From Geobacter sp. UBA6151 (GTDB lineage Bacteria; Desulfobacterota; Desulfuromonadia; Geobacterales; Pseudopelobacteraceae): a stretch of DNA of 43,398 nucleotides. Both the position numbers and the translations under genes were made by a program. Of this stretch, positions 1 through 7,593 are shown one piece after another; position 1 is the first letter of the stretch, and each line of letters starts with the position of its first letter. The notes under the pieces were generated by a model, which saw only the letters and a program-made list of their open reading frames with translations, was not told where the DNA came from and ran no database searches. Location of the stretch: NCBI GenBank assembly GCA_002423105.1, contig DIUT01000009.1:12787-56184 (forward strand), read 5' to 3'.

Positions 1-435
1 GCCGGTGAACAGGGGCGCGGCTTTGCAGTGGTTGCCGACGAAGTCCGGGCCCTGGCCGAGCGCACCACCAGGGCGACCCGGGAGATAGGCGAGATGATCA
101 AGGCGATCCAAAAAGAAACACAAGACGCTGTCAAGGCCATGGAAGAAGGGGTTCAGGAGGTGGAAAAGGGAACCGTATCCTCAAAAAAATCTGGCCAGGC
201 CCTGGAAGATATCCTGGAACGGATCAACGAGGTGACCATGCAGGTCAACCAGATCGCCACGGCTGCCGAGGAGCAGACCGCCACCACCGGCGAAGTGACC
301 AGCAACATTCAGCAGATCACCGAAGTAGTGCATCAAGCGGCACAGGGCGCAGAAGAAACAGCCTCAGCGGCAGCCCAGCTGGCAGGCCAGGCCCAGGAGT
401 TGCAAAGCCTTGTCAGCCACTTCCGGCTGGCATAA
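1..435 (+). CDS. Methyl-accepting chemotaxis protein, C-terminal part (5' end outside window)
   Basis: Cytoplasmic signalling domain of a chemoreceptor that would control CheA through CheW. The frame is open from base 1 and begins in the highly conserved hairpin tip (AGEQGRGFAVVADEVRALAE), so the sensor, membrane and HAMP parts lie upstream of the window. The rest is the descending coiled-coil with the methylation helix, ending FRLA. It is closely similar over its whole length to the C-terminus of the complete MCP at 2723-4342; differences cluster in two stretches (about codons 40-60 and 95-140 of the visible part), so the two are recent paralogues. CheW follows on the same strand after about 300 bases. 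Receptor identity is certain; ligand unknown. Confidence 0.95.
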   Translation, partial: AGEQGRGFAVVADEVRALAERTTRATREIGEMIKAIQKETQDAVKAMEEGVQEVEKGTVSSKKSGQALEDILERINEVTMQVNQIATAAEEQTATTGEVTSNIQQITEVVHQAAQGAEETASAAAQLAGQAQELQSLVSHFRLA

Positions 436-452
436 AAGGTGGTGAGCTCGTA

Positions 453-668
453 ATGAGGTGTGTTTATTTGGAGCACGCAGAAAACAATACAGAGCTGGTT
501 TGCAACGCCATGTTCAATGGATTGCATCTGATCTTCGGAGAGGCGGATGGACTCTGCATGACGGATTCGCATGCCGATTGCCCTCGATACGTTTATGTGA
601 AGGAAAGGGAGTCAAATAACCGCTTTTTTCAACAAAGATGCGCAAGCGGTATTTCGGTCCGGGTCTGA
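453..668 (+). CDS. Doubtful small ORF between MCP and cheW
   Basis: A 71-codon reading frame with a weak GGTGGTGAG-like ribosome site 5-13 bases before its ATG. The product is Cys-rich (5 Cys) and matches no family I recognise. An overlapping frame on the other strand is also open, so coding is unproven. It lies in the 436-734 gap, which otherwise holds only a short hairpin, GACCGG-AAAA-CCGGTC at 667-682, shortly before cheW. I would treat it as non-coding unless conservation shows otherwise. Confidence 0.18.
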   Translation: MRCVYLEHAENNTELVCNAMFNGLHLIFGEADGLCMTDSHADCPRYVYVKERESNNRFFQQRCASGISVRV

Positions 669-734
669 CCGGAAAACCGGTCGATTTGGATAAACATTCT
701 TTTGATTTTGCAAAAGCGAAACAAGGAGATACGC

Positions 735-1235
735 ATGAGCAACCTACCGGCAGTTAGAGTAAAAGAGAGTCAAACATCCCACGAGATCATCCAGTTAGTG
801 AGTTTTGAGTTGGCAAGTGAGGAGTACGGTATCGACGTGCTGATGGTGCGCGAGATCATCCGTATACCTGGTATCACCAAAATGCCCAACACCCCGAATT
901 ACGTGGAAGGGATCATCAACCTGCGGGGCACGGTGGTGCCGATCGTCTCCCTGCGAAGGCGCTTCGGGCTGGCTGAACAAGCGGTGGACCGTCAGAGCCG
1001 CATCCTGGTAATGGAGGTGGGAGACAGTCTGACCGGGTTCGTGGTTGATGCGGTGGCTGAGGTAATCCGAATAACCCCGACCGACATCCAGCCGTCGCCG
1101 CCCATCGTACAGGGCAACGCGGCCCAGGAGGGCATCACAGGAGTGATTAACCATGACAATCGGCTATTGGTCGTGCTTGATCTCAACCGTATGTTCAACG
1201 ACGAAGAAAAGGCTGTCTTCAAGTCGTTGGAGTAA
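735..1235 (+). CDS. cheW: Chemotaxis scaffold protein CheW
   Basis: CheW couples chemoreceptors to the CheA kinase in the polar signalling array. The 166-residue protein has the full CheW-fold: the start of the first beta-barrel (LVSFELASEEYGIDVLMVREI), the MPNTPNYVEGIINLRG region that binds receptor tips and CheA P5, and VVPIVSLRRRFGL. The length is typical. The start at 735 is preferred because AAGGAG lies 7 bases upstream (723-728); a start at 702 would add 11 residues without a ribosome site. It is flanked by two MCP genes, with the leftward marR/CMD pair between it and the second, so it probably serves these receptors; no cheA is in the window. A strong hairpin follows. Confidence 0.95.
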   Translation: MSNLPAVRVKESQTSHEIIQLVSFELASEEYGIDVLMVREIIRIPGITKMPNTPNYVEGIINLRGTVVPIVSLRRRFGLAEQAVDRQSRILVMEVGDSLTGFVVDAVAEVIRITPTDIQPSPPIVQGNAAQEGITGVINHDNRLLVVLDLNRMFNDEEKAVFKSLE

Positions 1236-1252
1236 CCATGATTTATAATGAA

Positions 1253-1283
1253 ACAGCAAGGCGGCCGATGGCCGCCTTGCTGT
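1253..1283 (+). terminator. Hairpin terminator after cheW
   Basis: Perfect 14-bp stem: ACAGCAAGGCGGCC, loop GAT, then the exact reverse complement, followed by a short T-containing stretch. It separates cheW from the convergent CMD gene and may work both ways. Its core (AAGGCGGCCGAT-GGCCGCCTT) recurs at 8823-8847 and, with a different loop, at 43313-43338. Confidence 0.8.
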
Positions 1284-1354
1284 TCCTTATTAACTTACAG
1301 CAAAAGTAAGCAGATGACGTGCCGACCTTACAAACCTCTTAATAAGGAGTGAGA

Positions 1355-1846
1355 CTACTTCCAGTTCCCCGCTTTATCACGTTCCGCAAAAACCTCTTTT
1401 GCAGCAAAGGCACCATTCAGAGCCGCCGGAAACCCCGCGTAGACTGCCATTTGAGTTATAATCTCAATAATTTCCTGTCTTGTGCAACCAACATTAAGTG
1501 CTCCATGGATATGAACTTTAAGCTGGGGCTGTGCATTCCCCAATGCGGTTAAAGCAGCGACAGTCGCAATTTCACGTTCTTTTAGTGTTAGGATACCGCG
1601 TGAATACACATCACCAAAAGGAAACTCAATGGTATAACGTGCAAGATCAGGGGCAACATCTCCCAGTGCCTCGATGACCCGCTCTCCAGCCTGGCCATCT
1701 ATTTCTTTGAGTTTTTCCCACCCTCTTGTGTAGCGATCTGACTCCATAAGTTCTCCTTTTGGGGCGACTCTCATAGCTTGGTATGAAGGCCCGCCGGCAC
1801 AACCAGAAATGATCATGAGTAATACAACTCCAATGAAACGTTTCAT
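1355..1846 (-). CDS. Exported lipoprotein with carboxymuconolactone decarboxylase (AhpD-like) domain
   Basis: 163-residue protein of the CMD/AhpD superfamily, small all-helical proteins that include decarboxylases and peroxide-reducing partners. Residues 1-16 are a lipoprotein signal: Lys-Arg, a hydrophobic core, then the lipobox ISGC, so Cys16 would be lipidated. The CMD domain occupies about residues 40-160, with the conserved NVGCTRQEIIEIITQMAVYA helix. Only one Cys of an AhpD-type CxxC pair is visible, so classic peroxidase chemistry is doubtful. The ATG overlaps the stop of the upstream MarR gene by 4 bases, so the two are one operon and the regulator probably controls this gene. An exported CMD protein is less usual than the cytoplasmic form. 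Substrate unknown. Confidence 0.85.
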   Translation of the reverse strand: MKRFIGVVLLMIISGCAGGPSYQAMRVAPKGELMESDRYTRGWEKLKEIDGQAGERVIEALGDVAPDLARYTIEFPFGDVYSRGILTLKEREIATVAALTALGNAQPQLKVHIHGALNVGCTRQEIIEIITQMAVYAGFPAALNGAFAAKEVFAERDKAGNWK

Positions 1847-2379
1847 GAAGAATCCTCCTGACTCGATATATTGTCTACTGTGCGTACGCTCTCCAGCCCT
1901 GCCCGTACCTTGCTCATGAGTGCCTGCAGCTGCTCCCGTTCCGTTACATCAAGCATTGACATAATCCCGCTCAAACGCTGGTAGTGCCGGGGCAGGAGCT
2001 GATCCAGCAACGTCTGGCCGGTTTGGGTAATCTCCACCACAAAGGCGCGCCGGTCCTGCTGATCAGCTTCACGGGTGATCAGTCCGGCATTCAGCAGACC
2101 ATCCACCACACCGGTCATGGTGGCGCAGGAAACGCCGGTCCCCTCTGCCAGTTGCGATACCTTCAGTCCGTCGGGATTCCGCATCAGCAGGATCAGGACA
2201 AAAAACTTGCGTTGAGAAAGATTGTAACGGGCAAGAAACTGGTCAAGATCAGCCATGCAATCGCCAGAGACCCGCATCAGGGAGAGCCAGGCCTCAAAGG
2301 CCGGGATCTCCAGCATCGGGTAGCGTTGCGCCAGTTTGGTAATGGTGGTGCTGTCAGGAAGGTCCAGAATATCAAACAT
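1843..2379 (-). CDS. MarR-family transcriptional regulator
   Basis: 178-residue winged-helix regulator. The MarR domain spans about residues 40-160: LNLSQRKFFVLILLMRNPDG-type helices, the recognition region LAEGTGVSCATMTGVVDGLLNAG, then the wing LITREADQQDRRAFVVEITQTG. The DxRxxxxxLT-like wing is typical. N-terminal residues 1-35 form a helical extension. It is the first gene of a two-gene operon with the CMD lipoprotein (ATGA overlap). Its own promoter contains a perfect 8+8 palindrome, so autorepression is likely. The effector (phenolic, oxidant or other) cannot be told from sequence. Confidence 0.93.
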   Translation of the reverse strand: MFDILDLPDSTTITKLAQRYPMLEIPAFEAWLSLMRVSGDCMADLDQFLARYNLSQRKFFVLILLMRNPDGLKVSQLAEGTGVSCATMTGVVDGLLNAGLITREADQQDRRAFVVEITQTGQTLLDQLLPRHYQRLSGIMSMLDVTEREQLQALMSKVRAGLESVRTVDNISSQEDSS

Positions 2380-2412
2380 GAAATGCCCTTGATTGTTTTG
2401 TTAGTGGCCTTA

Positions 2413-2440
2413 TATTTAGCCAGCTAAATAAAATTGTCAA
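2413..2440 (-). promoter_or_regulatory. marR promoter with perfect palindromic operator
   Basis: On the minus strand a consensus -35 box TTGACA (plus positions 2435-2440) is followed by the palindrome TATTTAGC-TG-GCTAAATA (2413-2430), which lies where the spacer and -10 region must be. A MarR dimer bound there would block RNA polymerase. The operator is about 35 bases before the regulator's ATG. The palindrome is seen directly; its use as the MarR operator is inferred from position. Confidence 0.7.
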
Positions 2441-2722
2441 GTATCATGAAAAAACCATGCTCTCTGTATCAGTACCGCAAGAAGCCAATGTTCATGACAC
2501 CGCCAAGGCCGCCATAGACCTGCCTGCCCATCTCTATCTCTTTGATAACACCATGACGCGAGATGAGTCACTTGAAGATGATGTTTCAAAATTGTCACCT
2601 ACCATCGGTGCTACCGACACATTCATCCGCTAGTTCCGTTACGATGAACCGTATCGGAACATTCCAGCCAGTATCATTCTAAAATAGAACCAAAGGCCAC
2701 ATTCAACGAGGAGGAAAAGGAA
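2441..2722. other. Intergenic stretch before the MCP, with one doubtful 58-codon frame
   Basis: No recognisable gene. A plus-strand frame from ATG 2457 to TAG 2631-2633 would encode 58 residues, but it lacks a convincing ribosome site and resembles no family I know; it may be a gene remnant. The last bases (2709-2720) hold the strong GAGGAGGAAAAGG ribosome site of the MCP. A nearly identical leader plus start reappears at 6117-6205 (MCP remnant). Confidence 0.4.
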
Positions 2723-4342
2723 TTGTTCAACAATATGAGGGTCTCAACAAAACTTTACGGGTTAATCGGTTTTCTGGCAATGCTGTTGGTTCTTATCGGT
2801 TTTGGAGGACTGTTTGTGGCCCAGAAGGTCGGTGACGGACTGGAAACCGTGTATGCGGACCGGGTAGTGCCGTTAAGGGATCTGAAGGTTGTTGTGGATA
2901 TGTATGCAGTCAACATTGTTGATACTGCGCATAAGGTGCGCAACGGGAATCTTACCTGGAATGACGGGCTGAAAAACCTTGACGATGCAACAAGAAGCAT
3001 TTCTGAGAAATGGAAGACCTATCTTGCAACCTCACTGGTGGCTGATGAGAAAAAATTGATTGAAGAGATCAAACCCTTGATGAGGGCAGCAGATATTGAG
3101 GTGGCAAAACTGTATGACATTATGAAAAAGGAAGATGCTGAAGGCCTGGCAAATTTCACCATAGCAAACCTGTATCCGGCAATTGATCCTGTTTCAGGCA
3201 AATTCAGCGATCTTGTCAATCTGCAATTGCAGGTCGCAAAGGATGAGTATGACAAGTCAAGGCGGATATATACCTGGACGCGCATGGCTGTCATCATTTC
3301 AATAGGCGGTGGTGTGCTGCTGGCCGTGGCGTTCGGACTGCTGATCATCCGTTCCATCACTGCTCCCCTTGCTGTTGCCGTCGACGCAGCCGGTCGCGTT
3401 GCCGGCGGCGACCTTACCGTCAAACTTGTAGCTACCTCACGCGATGAAACCGGTCAGTTAATGGTAGCCATGAAGACCATGGTTGAAAACCTGCGGAATC
3501 TGGTGGGCCAGACCGTTGATATCTCCACCGGTATCGCCTCAGCTGCGAATCAACTACACAGTACCTCCGAACAGATCGCCACCGGTGCGGAAGAAGTAGC
3601 CAACCAGACCAACACCGTTGCCACTGCCGGTGAAGAGATGGCCGCCACCAGCAGCGATATTGCCCGTAACTGCCACCATGCCGCCGATGCCTCCCAGCAG
3701 ACCACCGAATCGGCCACTGCCGGGGCCGCCATAGTACAGGACACCATCAAGGGGATGGGGTTAATTGCCCTGCGGGTAACCGACTCTGCCAGGACAGTGG
3801 GTGCCCTGGGTGCCCGTTCAGAACAGATCGGGGCCATAATCGGCACCATTGAAGACATTGCCGACCAGACCAATTTGCTAGCTTTGAATGCTGCCATTGA
3901 GGCTGCCCGAGCCGGAGAACAGGGACGTGGTTTTGCCGTGGTTGCTGACGAAGTGCGTGCCTTGGCCGAGCGGACTACCAGGGCTACCCGCGAGATAGAT
4001 GAAATGATCAAGGCGATTCAGAAGGAGACCGGCGAAGCGGTTAAAGCCATGGAAGAAGGTGTCCATGAAGTGCAAAAAGAAACAGAATCAGCCCAGAAAT
4101 CCGGTCAGGCCCTGGAAGATATCCTGGAGCGAATCAACGAAGTAACCATGCAGGTCAACCAGATTGCCACGGCAGCGGAAGAGCAGACCGCCACCACCGC
4201 TGATATCAGCCACAACATGATCCAGATTACTGAAGTGGTTCACCAGACCGCCCGTGGCGCTGAACAGACCGCCACTGCCGCATCTCAACTGGCAGGTCAG
4301 GCCAAGCAGTTGCAGACCCTGGTGGGCAGATTCAGGCTGTAA
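2723..4342 (+). CDS. Methyl-accepting chemotaxis protein (transmembrane)
   Basis: Complete 539-residue chemoreceptor. Residues 9-33 form TM1, about 34-186 a mostly helical periplasmic sensor of the four-helix-bundle type, 187-209 TM2, 211-263 the HAMP domain, and 265-539 the coiled-coil signalling domain with the invariant hairpin tip around residues 376-410 (DQTNLLALNAAIEAARAGEQ). A TTG start at 2723 is chosen because GAGGAGG sits at the right distance; ATG 2735 (MRVSTK) is possible but about 20 bases away. The C-terminus has no pentapeptide tether for CheR. Its signalling domain is nearly the same as the partial MCP at 1-435, and its 5' end matches the decayed copy at 6134-6271. A terminator follows. 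Ligand unknown. Confidence 0.95.
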   Translation: MFNNMRVSTKLYGLIGFLAMLLVLIGFGGLFVAQKVGDGLETVYADRVVPLRDLKVVVDMYAVNIVDTAHKVRNGNLTWNDGLKNLDDATRSISEKWKTYLATSLVADEKKLIEEIKPLMRAADIEVAKLYDIMKKEDAEGLANFTIANLYPAIDPVSGKFSDLVNLQLQVAKDEYDKSRRIYTWTRMAVIISIGGGVLLAVAFGLLIIRSITAPLAVAVDAAGRVAGGDLTVKLVATSRDETGQLMVAMKTMVENLRNLVGQTVDISTGIASAANQLHSTSEQIATGAEEVANQTNTVATAGEEMAATSSDIARNCHHAADASQQTTESATAGAAIVQDTIKGMGLIALRVTDSARTVGALGARSEQIGAIIGTIEDIADQTNLLALNAAIEAARAGEQGRGFAVVADEVRALAERTTRATREIDEMIKAIQKETGEAVKAMEEGVHEVQKETESAQKSGQALEDILERINEVTMQVNQIATAAEEQTATTADISHNMIQITEVVHQTARGAEQTATAASQLAGQAKQLQTLVGRFRL

Positions 4343-4372
4343 TCCCTTCCCATCCTCCTTTTCAGGGAAGGA

Positions 4373-4406
4373 AAAAGGGCGGCCCCATCACGGGGCTGCC
4401 CTTTTT
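4373..4406 (+). terminator. Rho-independent terminator after MCP
   Basis: Stem AAAGGGC-GGCCCC with complementary GGGGCT-GCCCTTT around the loop ATCAC, followed by a T run (TTTTTG). It lies between the convergent MCP and methyltransferase genes. Confidence 0.85.
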
Positions 4407-4461
4407 GTATTAAACCATGGACGGAAGTTAACCACAGAGTTTCTGCCCTGATTTTAGTACT

Positions 4462-5727
4462 TTATTTCTTCAGAATAAAGAAGGTATAGCCATAGCAGGT
4501 CGAATACCTCCGGAACATGTCTATCTCAGCCTCTAACCTGGCATAAACTTCTTCTGCCTCAGCTATGCCCGCGTTGTGCGGTTTAAAGATTTTCATCCGT
4601 TCAAGCATCGGGGTGTAATACTCATCCCACCAGGCGCTGTCAGGCAGGTTAAAACTCTCAATGGTCCGGTAGCCACTGTCCGCAGCCAGCTGCCTGACCT
4701 CACCTATGGTTTTCATATCCGGGTAAGCGGTAGCAAAGAATGCTTTCACCTCCGCAGGAGGATCGTCAACAAACCAGCACAGCTCGGTAAACGCAAGGTA
4801 GCCGCCCGGCTTGAGATAGCGCGCGAAGTCCCGCAGACCGCGTAACAGGCCGATAATAAAGATGGAGCCTTCGGCCCAGAGCAGGTCGAAACTTTCCTCA
4901 GCAAAGGGCATCTCCACCATGGACAACTCACGGGTTTCAATAGTGTGACCTGCCTGTTTGGCGGACAGATTCAGGGAATCCAGCAGAGGACGGTGGTTGT
5001 CAATCGCGATAATTTTCGTCCTCAGTTCCTCTGCAAGCACCAATGTCTGCATGCCGGACCCACAGCCGATATCCAGAACCACGGGATCTGCCGGCAGATC
5101 AGTCAACAGCCCCAGAGCTCGCAGGGTTGCGTCTCTGCAACCAGGCCCTTGCCGGGGCAATGTTTCAAAAAGTTCGTAAAAGTAGTGCATGGTCATACTG
5201 TTCTCCATGGCCGCTGACCATTTGCGGATCAGCAGCGCTTCCTTTTCTGAGATGCCGAGGGACAGCAAAAAGGCCTGGTGGGCCTCCGGCTCCCGCCGTT
5301 CAAACTCCACGTGCAGCTTTTTCATGGCGGCGTCATCCATACCGGCAGCACGCAGCATGGCAACGAACATCTCCTTGTTCACGGTGGAACCCGGTCCACC
5401 CTCACCCTGCACTTTCAACATACCGGCCAGCAGATGCTGCTTGGTACGCAACGCCTCAATCTCCGCGTTGAGCTCATCCAAACGCCGACGTACTACGATG
5501 GTCGTATCATCACCAGCAGTGGCCAGAATCGCCCTGATACCTTCGATATCCATGCCGGCCCGGCGCAGTGAGCAGATCGACTCCAGCCGACCCCGATCAG
5601 CGGAAGAGTAATGGCGATAGCCGGCCTCACTGCGCTCTGATGGCGACAGCAGCCCGATCCGGTCGTAGTAGAGCAGAGTGCTGCGGGACAGGCCGAACTG
5701 CCGGGACAGTTGGGAAATGCGGTACAT
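4462..5727 (-). CDS. MerR-type DNA-binding domain fused to a SAM-dependent methyltransferase
   Basis: 421-residue fusion. Residues 1-70 are a MerR winged helix (YRISQLSRQFGLSRSTLLYY) and 80-105 the usual dimerising coiled coil. Residues 115-171 are a small helical module, and 205-421 a class I methyltransferase with motif I VLDIGCGSGMQT (217-228) and a post-I acidic residue in AIDN. The start with GGAGGAAGT upstream is chosen; a longer frame back to 5829 adds 34 residues unlike the family. The fusion suggests a regulator whose output is tied to methylation or to sensing a methylated ligand; the substrate is unknown. The small gene just upstream is a free-standing copy of residues 115-171. Both are probably driven by the promoter at 5979-6009. 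Confidence 0.9.
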   Translation of the reverse strand: MYRISQLSRQFGLSRSTLLYYDRIGLLSPSERSEAGYRHYSSADRGRLESICSLRRAGMDIEGIRAILATAGDDTTIVVRRRLDELNAEIEALRTKQHLLAGMLKVQGEGGPGSTVNKEMFVAMLRAAGMDDAAMKKLHVEFERREPEAHQAFLLSLGISEKEALLIRKWSAAMENSMTMHYFYELFETLPRQGPGCRDATLRALGLLTDLPADPVVLDIGCGSGMQTLVLAEELRTKIIAIDNHRPLLDSLNLSAKQAGHTIETRELSMVEMPFAEESFDLLWAEGSIFIIGLLRGLRDFARYLKPGGYLAFTELCWFVDDPPAEVKAFFATAYPDMKTIGEVRQLAADSGYRTIESFNLPDSAWWDEYYTPMLERMKIFKPHNAGIAEAEEVYARLEAEIDMFRRYSTCYGYTFFILKK

Positions 5728-5774
5728 ACTTCCTCCAAAAGCGCCCCCGGCACCGTGCCGGGGGCGAGTCGATA

Positions 5775-5960
5775 TTATGCGGATTTCGCTCTGATATCGC
5801 TGATCCTGTCCGCCGACAGGCCCAGCCACTCCAGGAAACTCTGGTGACCGGCCTGGTTTTCCTGTTCAAACAGGCGGTGCCACTTCTCCATTGCCGCCTG
5901 GTCCAGCCCGATGGCCTTGAAGCGGGCCACCCACTCCTCTACAGTTACAGTTGGTTTCAT
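5775..5960 (-). CDS. Small protein homologous to the linker module of the neighbouring MerR-methyltransferase
   Basis: 61 residues, no transmembrane segment or signal. By eye it aligns without gaps to residues 115-171 of the downstream MerR-methyltransferase: both share G(L/M)D-x-AAM-x-K-x-H, FE, HQ-x-FL-x2-LG(L/I)S and end IR-x2-SA. So the helical module exists both inside the fusion and as a separate gene in the same transcription unit, 47 bases apart. AAGGAG lies 8 bases before the ATG (CCTTTT/CTCC on the plus strand at 5969-5975). It may compete with, or bind next to, the fused module, or carry the effector-binding activity. This is inference; no function is established for this module to my knowledge. 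Confidence 0.8.
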   Translation of the reverse strand: MKPTVTVEEWVARFKAIGLDQAAMEKWHRLFEQENQAGHQSFLEWLGLSADRISDIRAKSA

Positions 5961-5978
5961 AGTTCGTTCTCCTTTTCA

Positions 5979-6009
5979 ATTATGATTGTCTATATCATGG
6001 CCATGACAA
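5979..6009 (-). promoter_or_regulatory. Predicted MerR-class promoter with 19-bp spacer
   Basis: On the minus strand a -35 box TTGTCA (plus 6004-6009) and a -10 box CATAAT (plus 5979-5984) are separated by exactly 19 bp, the lengthened spacer typical of promoters activated by MerR-family twisting. The spacer region carries a dyad, TTGTC...GACAA, around the palindrome ATGGCCAT. It precedes the small gene and the MerR-methyltransferase, so autoregulation is likely. Confidence 0.6.
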
Positions 6010-6074
6010 GGGAAACGCTAAACTGTGAAGTGATAGACGGGTCAAGATGTTTTTTACCCGTGACAAATCAGCAA

Positions 6075-6095
6075 AGGTGGCTGAGTGGCCGCCTG
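6075..6095 (+). repeat. Decayed copy of the recurrent GC-rich terminator hairpin
   Basis: GCAAAGGTGGCTGAGTGGCCGCCT followed by GAAT matches, with a few changes, the hairpin at 8823-8847 (GCAAAGGCGGCC-GATT-GGCCGCC). The stem survives only with a G-T pair. It sits just before the MCP remnant and is probably a relic of the same decayed locus. Confidence 0.5.
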
Positions 6096-6133
6096 AATAG
6101 AACTAAAAAGGTAAACTCCGAGGAGGAAAGAAA

Positions 6134-6271
6134 TTGTTCATGAATATGAAGGGGTCAACAAAGCTTTACGTATTGATCGGTTTTCTGGCTATGTTATTCT
6201 TGCAACCACACTGGTGGACGATTGGCTGTGGTACAGCGTCACCGCCTCCACCGGTCAACCGCGGAAGATAG
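6134..6271 (+). pseudogene. Remnant of a methyl-accepting chemotaxis protein gene
   Basis: A GAGGAGGAAAG ribosome site and TTG start reproduce the leader of the MCP at 2723. The first 21 codons encode the same N-terminus and start of TM1 (STKLYVLIGFLAML). The frame then jumps: TCTTGCAACC-CACTGGTGG corresponds to codons 100-107 of the intact gene, but in another frame, so about 80 codons were deleted, and it soon runs to a stop at 6269. Sensor, HAMP and signalling domains are gone. It is a dead copy, marking a third MCP locus in this neighbourhood. Confidence 0.85.
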
Positions 6272-6320
6272 TGTAGTACGTTAGAAGTTGTTTTCTGCGC
6301 GTTTAATAAAAATAAAGGTG

Positions 6321-7592
6321 ATGACGATAAAAACTATCAACACACCCATACGGAACAACGGCAGTTTACACTCGACTGGCAGCAGACTGACAGGCATCAT
6401 CCTGCTGGCGGTCTTCAGTTTTATTTGTTCCGGCTGCGCACTGCTTGAAATACGAAAGCAGTCCGATGCTATTGGTTCCTTGCGCAGCATCGGGGGAACT
6501 GTCAAGCGAGCTACCGGCAAGCAGGGGCAGCTTTACGTGCTGCTCTTCCGGGAGGAGCTTTCAACCGTCCAGCTGATCTACCAGGCTGCGGCAGGCTCTA
6601 CAGGGAACTACCGTCTGTGGTGCCCTCCCGGAACATACTATGTTGCAGCTTTCATCGACACGAACAACGATGGCGTAATTCAGAAAGACGAACCGTGGAG
6701 TTACTACGGCAAGCCGACACCCATACATGTGGCGGGAGATACGACCATCTCTCTTGATCCGCTGACCATATTCGACCGGTCCCCCGTTCTCGACCCGTCG
6801 GTCAAAGTAGACGTGCAATTGAGGCTCTACGCCAACCTGGGCAAAGTCAGCACGCTGCAGGATCCAATATTCAGTCCGGAGAACTGCGCCATGGGGATGT
6901 GGCGTCCCACCGATTTTCTGAACAAAATCGGCGGAGGGCTCTTTTTTCTGCAGGAATTCGAAAACGGCAAGATTCCGGTGATCTTCGTTCACGGCATCAA
7001 TGGCGGGCCTACGGATTTTCGAACCTTGATCGAAACCATGGACACGACCCGATACCAGCCGGTTGCACTCTACTACCCAAGCGGCGTCTCTCTGGGCATC
7101 ATCAGCGACTACTTTGAATCAGCCATTGTCGCCGTACAGGAGCGTTATGGTTTCAAAAGATTTGCCCTGATCGGTCATAGCATGGGAGGTCTCGTCACCC
7201 GATCGATTGTCAAAAAATACGTAGAAAACAACCCTGACCGGGCCGACAACCTCGCTTTCGTCATGACAATCAACTCTCCGCTTGGCGGAATACCCAGCGC
7301 CAAGCTTGGTGCCACTTCACCTATCCTGGTGCAATCCTGGCTGGATATCATTCCCGGCAGCCCGTTTCTGAAAGAGGTCGACGAATGGCCATGGCCTTCG
7401 TTCATCCCCTACTACCTGATATTTTCCTTCGGGCAGGGCAACAGCGACGGCGTCGTGCCGCTGCCACAGCAGCTGCCTCTCAAGCCGCAACAGGAAGCTG
7501 TACATATCTACGGGTTCAACAACACACATGTTGGCACTTTGCACGATCTTTCGTTTCTTCAGGTTTTCAGGTCAATCCTGGATAAAGAGTAG
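6321..7592 (+). CDS. Alpha/beta-hydrolase (lipase-like), probably a lipoprotein
   Basis: About 423 residues. The N-terminus has a hydrophobic segment ending FICSGC, which looks like a lipobox with an unusual Cys at -3, so the enzyme is probably anchored in the envelope. Residues about 60-200 are an all-beta-looking region resembling a carboxypeptidase-regulatory-like domain (WCPPGTYYVAAFIDTNNDG). The C-terminal half is an alpha/beta-hydrolase: oxyanion region VIFVHGINGG, nucleophile elbow GHSMGG, an acid in SDGVVPL and a His in THVGTLHD, giving a complete Ser-Asp-His triad. This matches PGAP1/triacylglycerol-lipase-like enzymes. The start is uncertain: AAAGG abuts ATG 6321, and a TTG at 6288 has no ribosome site. 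Substrate unknown. Confidence 0.85.
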   Translation: MTIKTINTPIRNNGSLHSTGSRLTGIILLAVFSFICSGCALLEIRKQSDAIGSLRSIGGTVKRATGKQGQLYVLLFREELSTVQLIYQAAAGSTGNYRLWCPPGTYYVAAFIDTNNDGVIQKDEPWSYYGKPTPIHVAGDTTISLDPLTIFDRSPVLDPSVKVDVQLRLYANLGKVSTLQDPIFSPENCAMGMWRPTDFLNKIGGGLFFLQEFENGKIPVIFVHGINGGPTDFRTLIETMDTTRYQPVALYYPSGVSLGIISDYFESAIVAVQERYGFKRFALIGHSMGGLVTRSIVKKYVENNPDRADNLAFVMTINSPLGGIPSAKLGATSPILVQSWLDIIPGSPFLKEVDEWPWPSFIPYYLIFSFGQGNSDGVVPLPQQLPLKPQQEAVHIYGFNNTHVGTLHDLSFLQVFRSILDKE

Positions 7593-7593
7593 A

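Noticed and set aside
333..572. Minus-strand frame of 79 codons over the MCP 3' end
   Set aside because: Antisense shadow of the conserved MCP coding sequence.
2457..2633. 58-codon plus-strand frame upstream of the MCP
   Set aside because: No convincing ribosome site and no recognisable family; kept only as a note in the intergenic entry.
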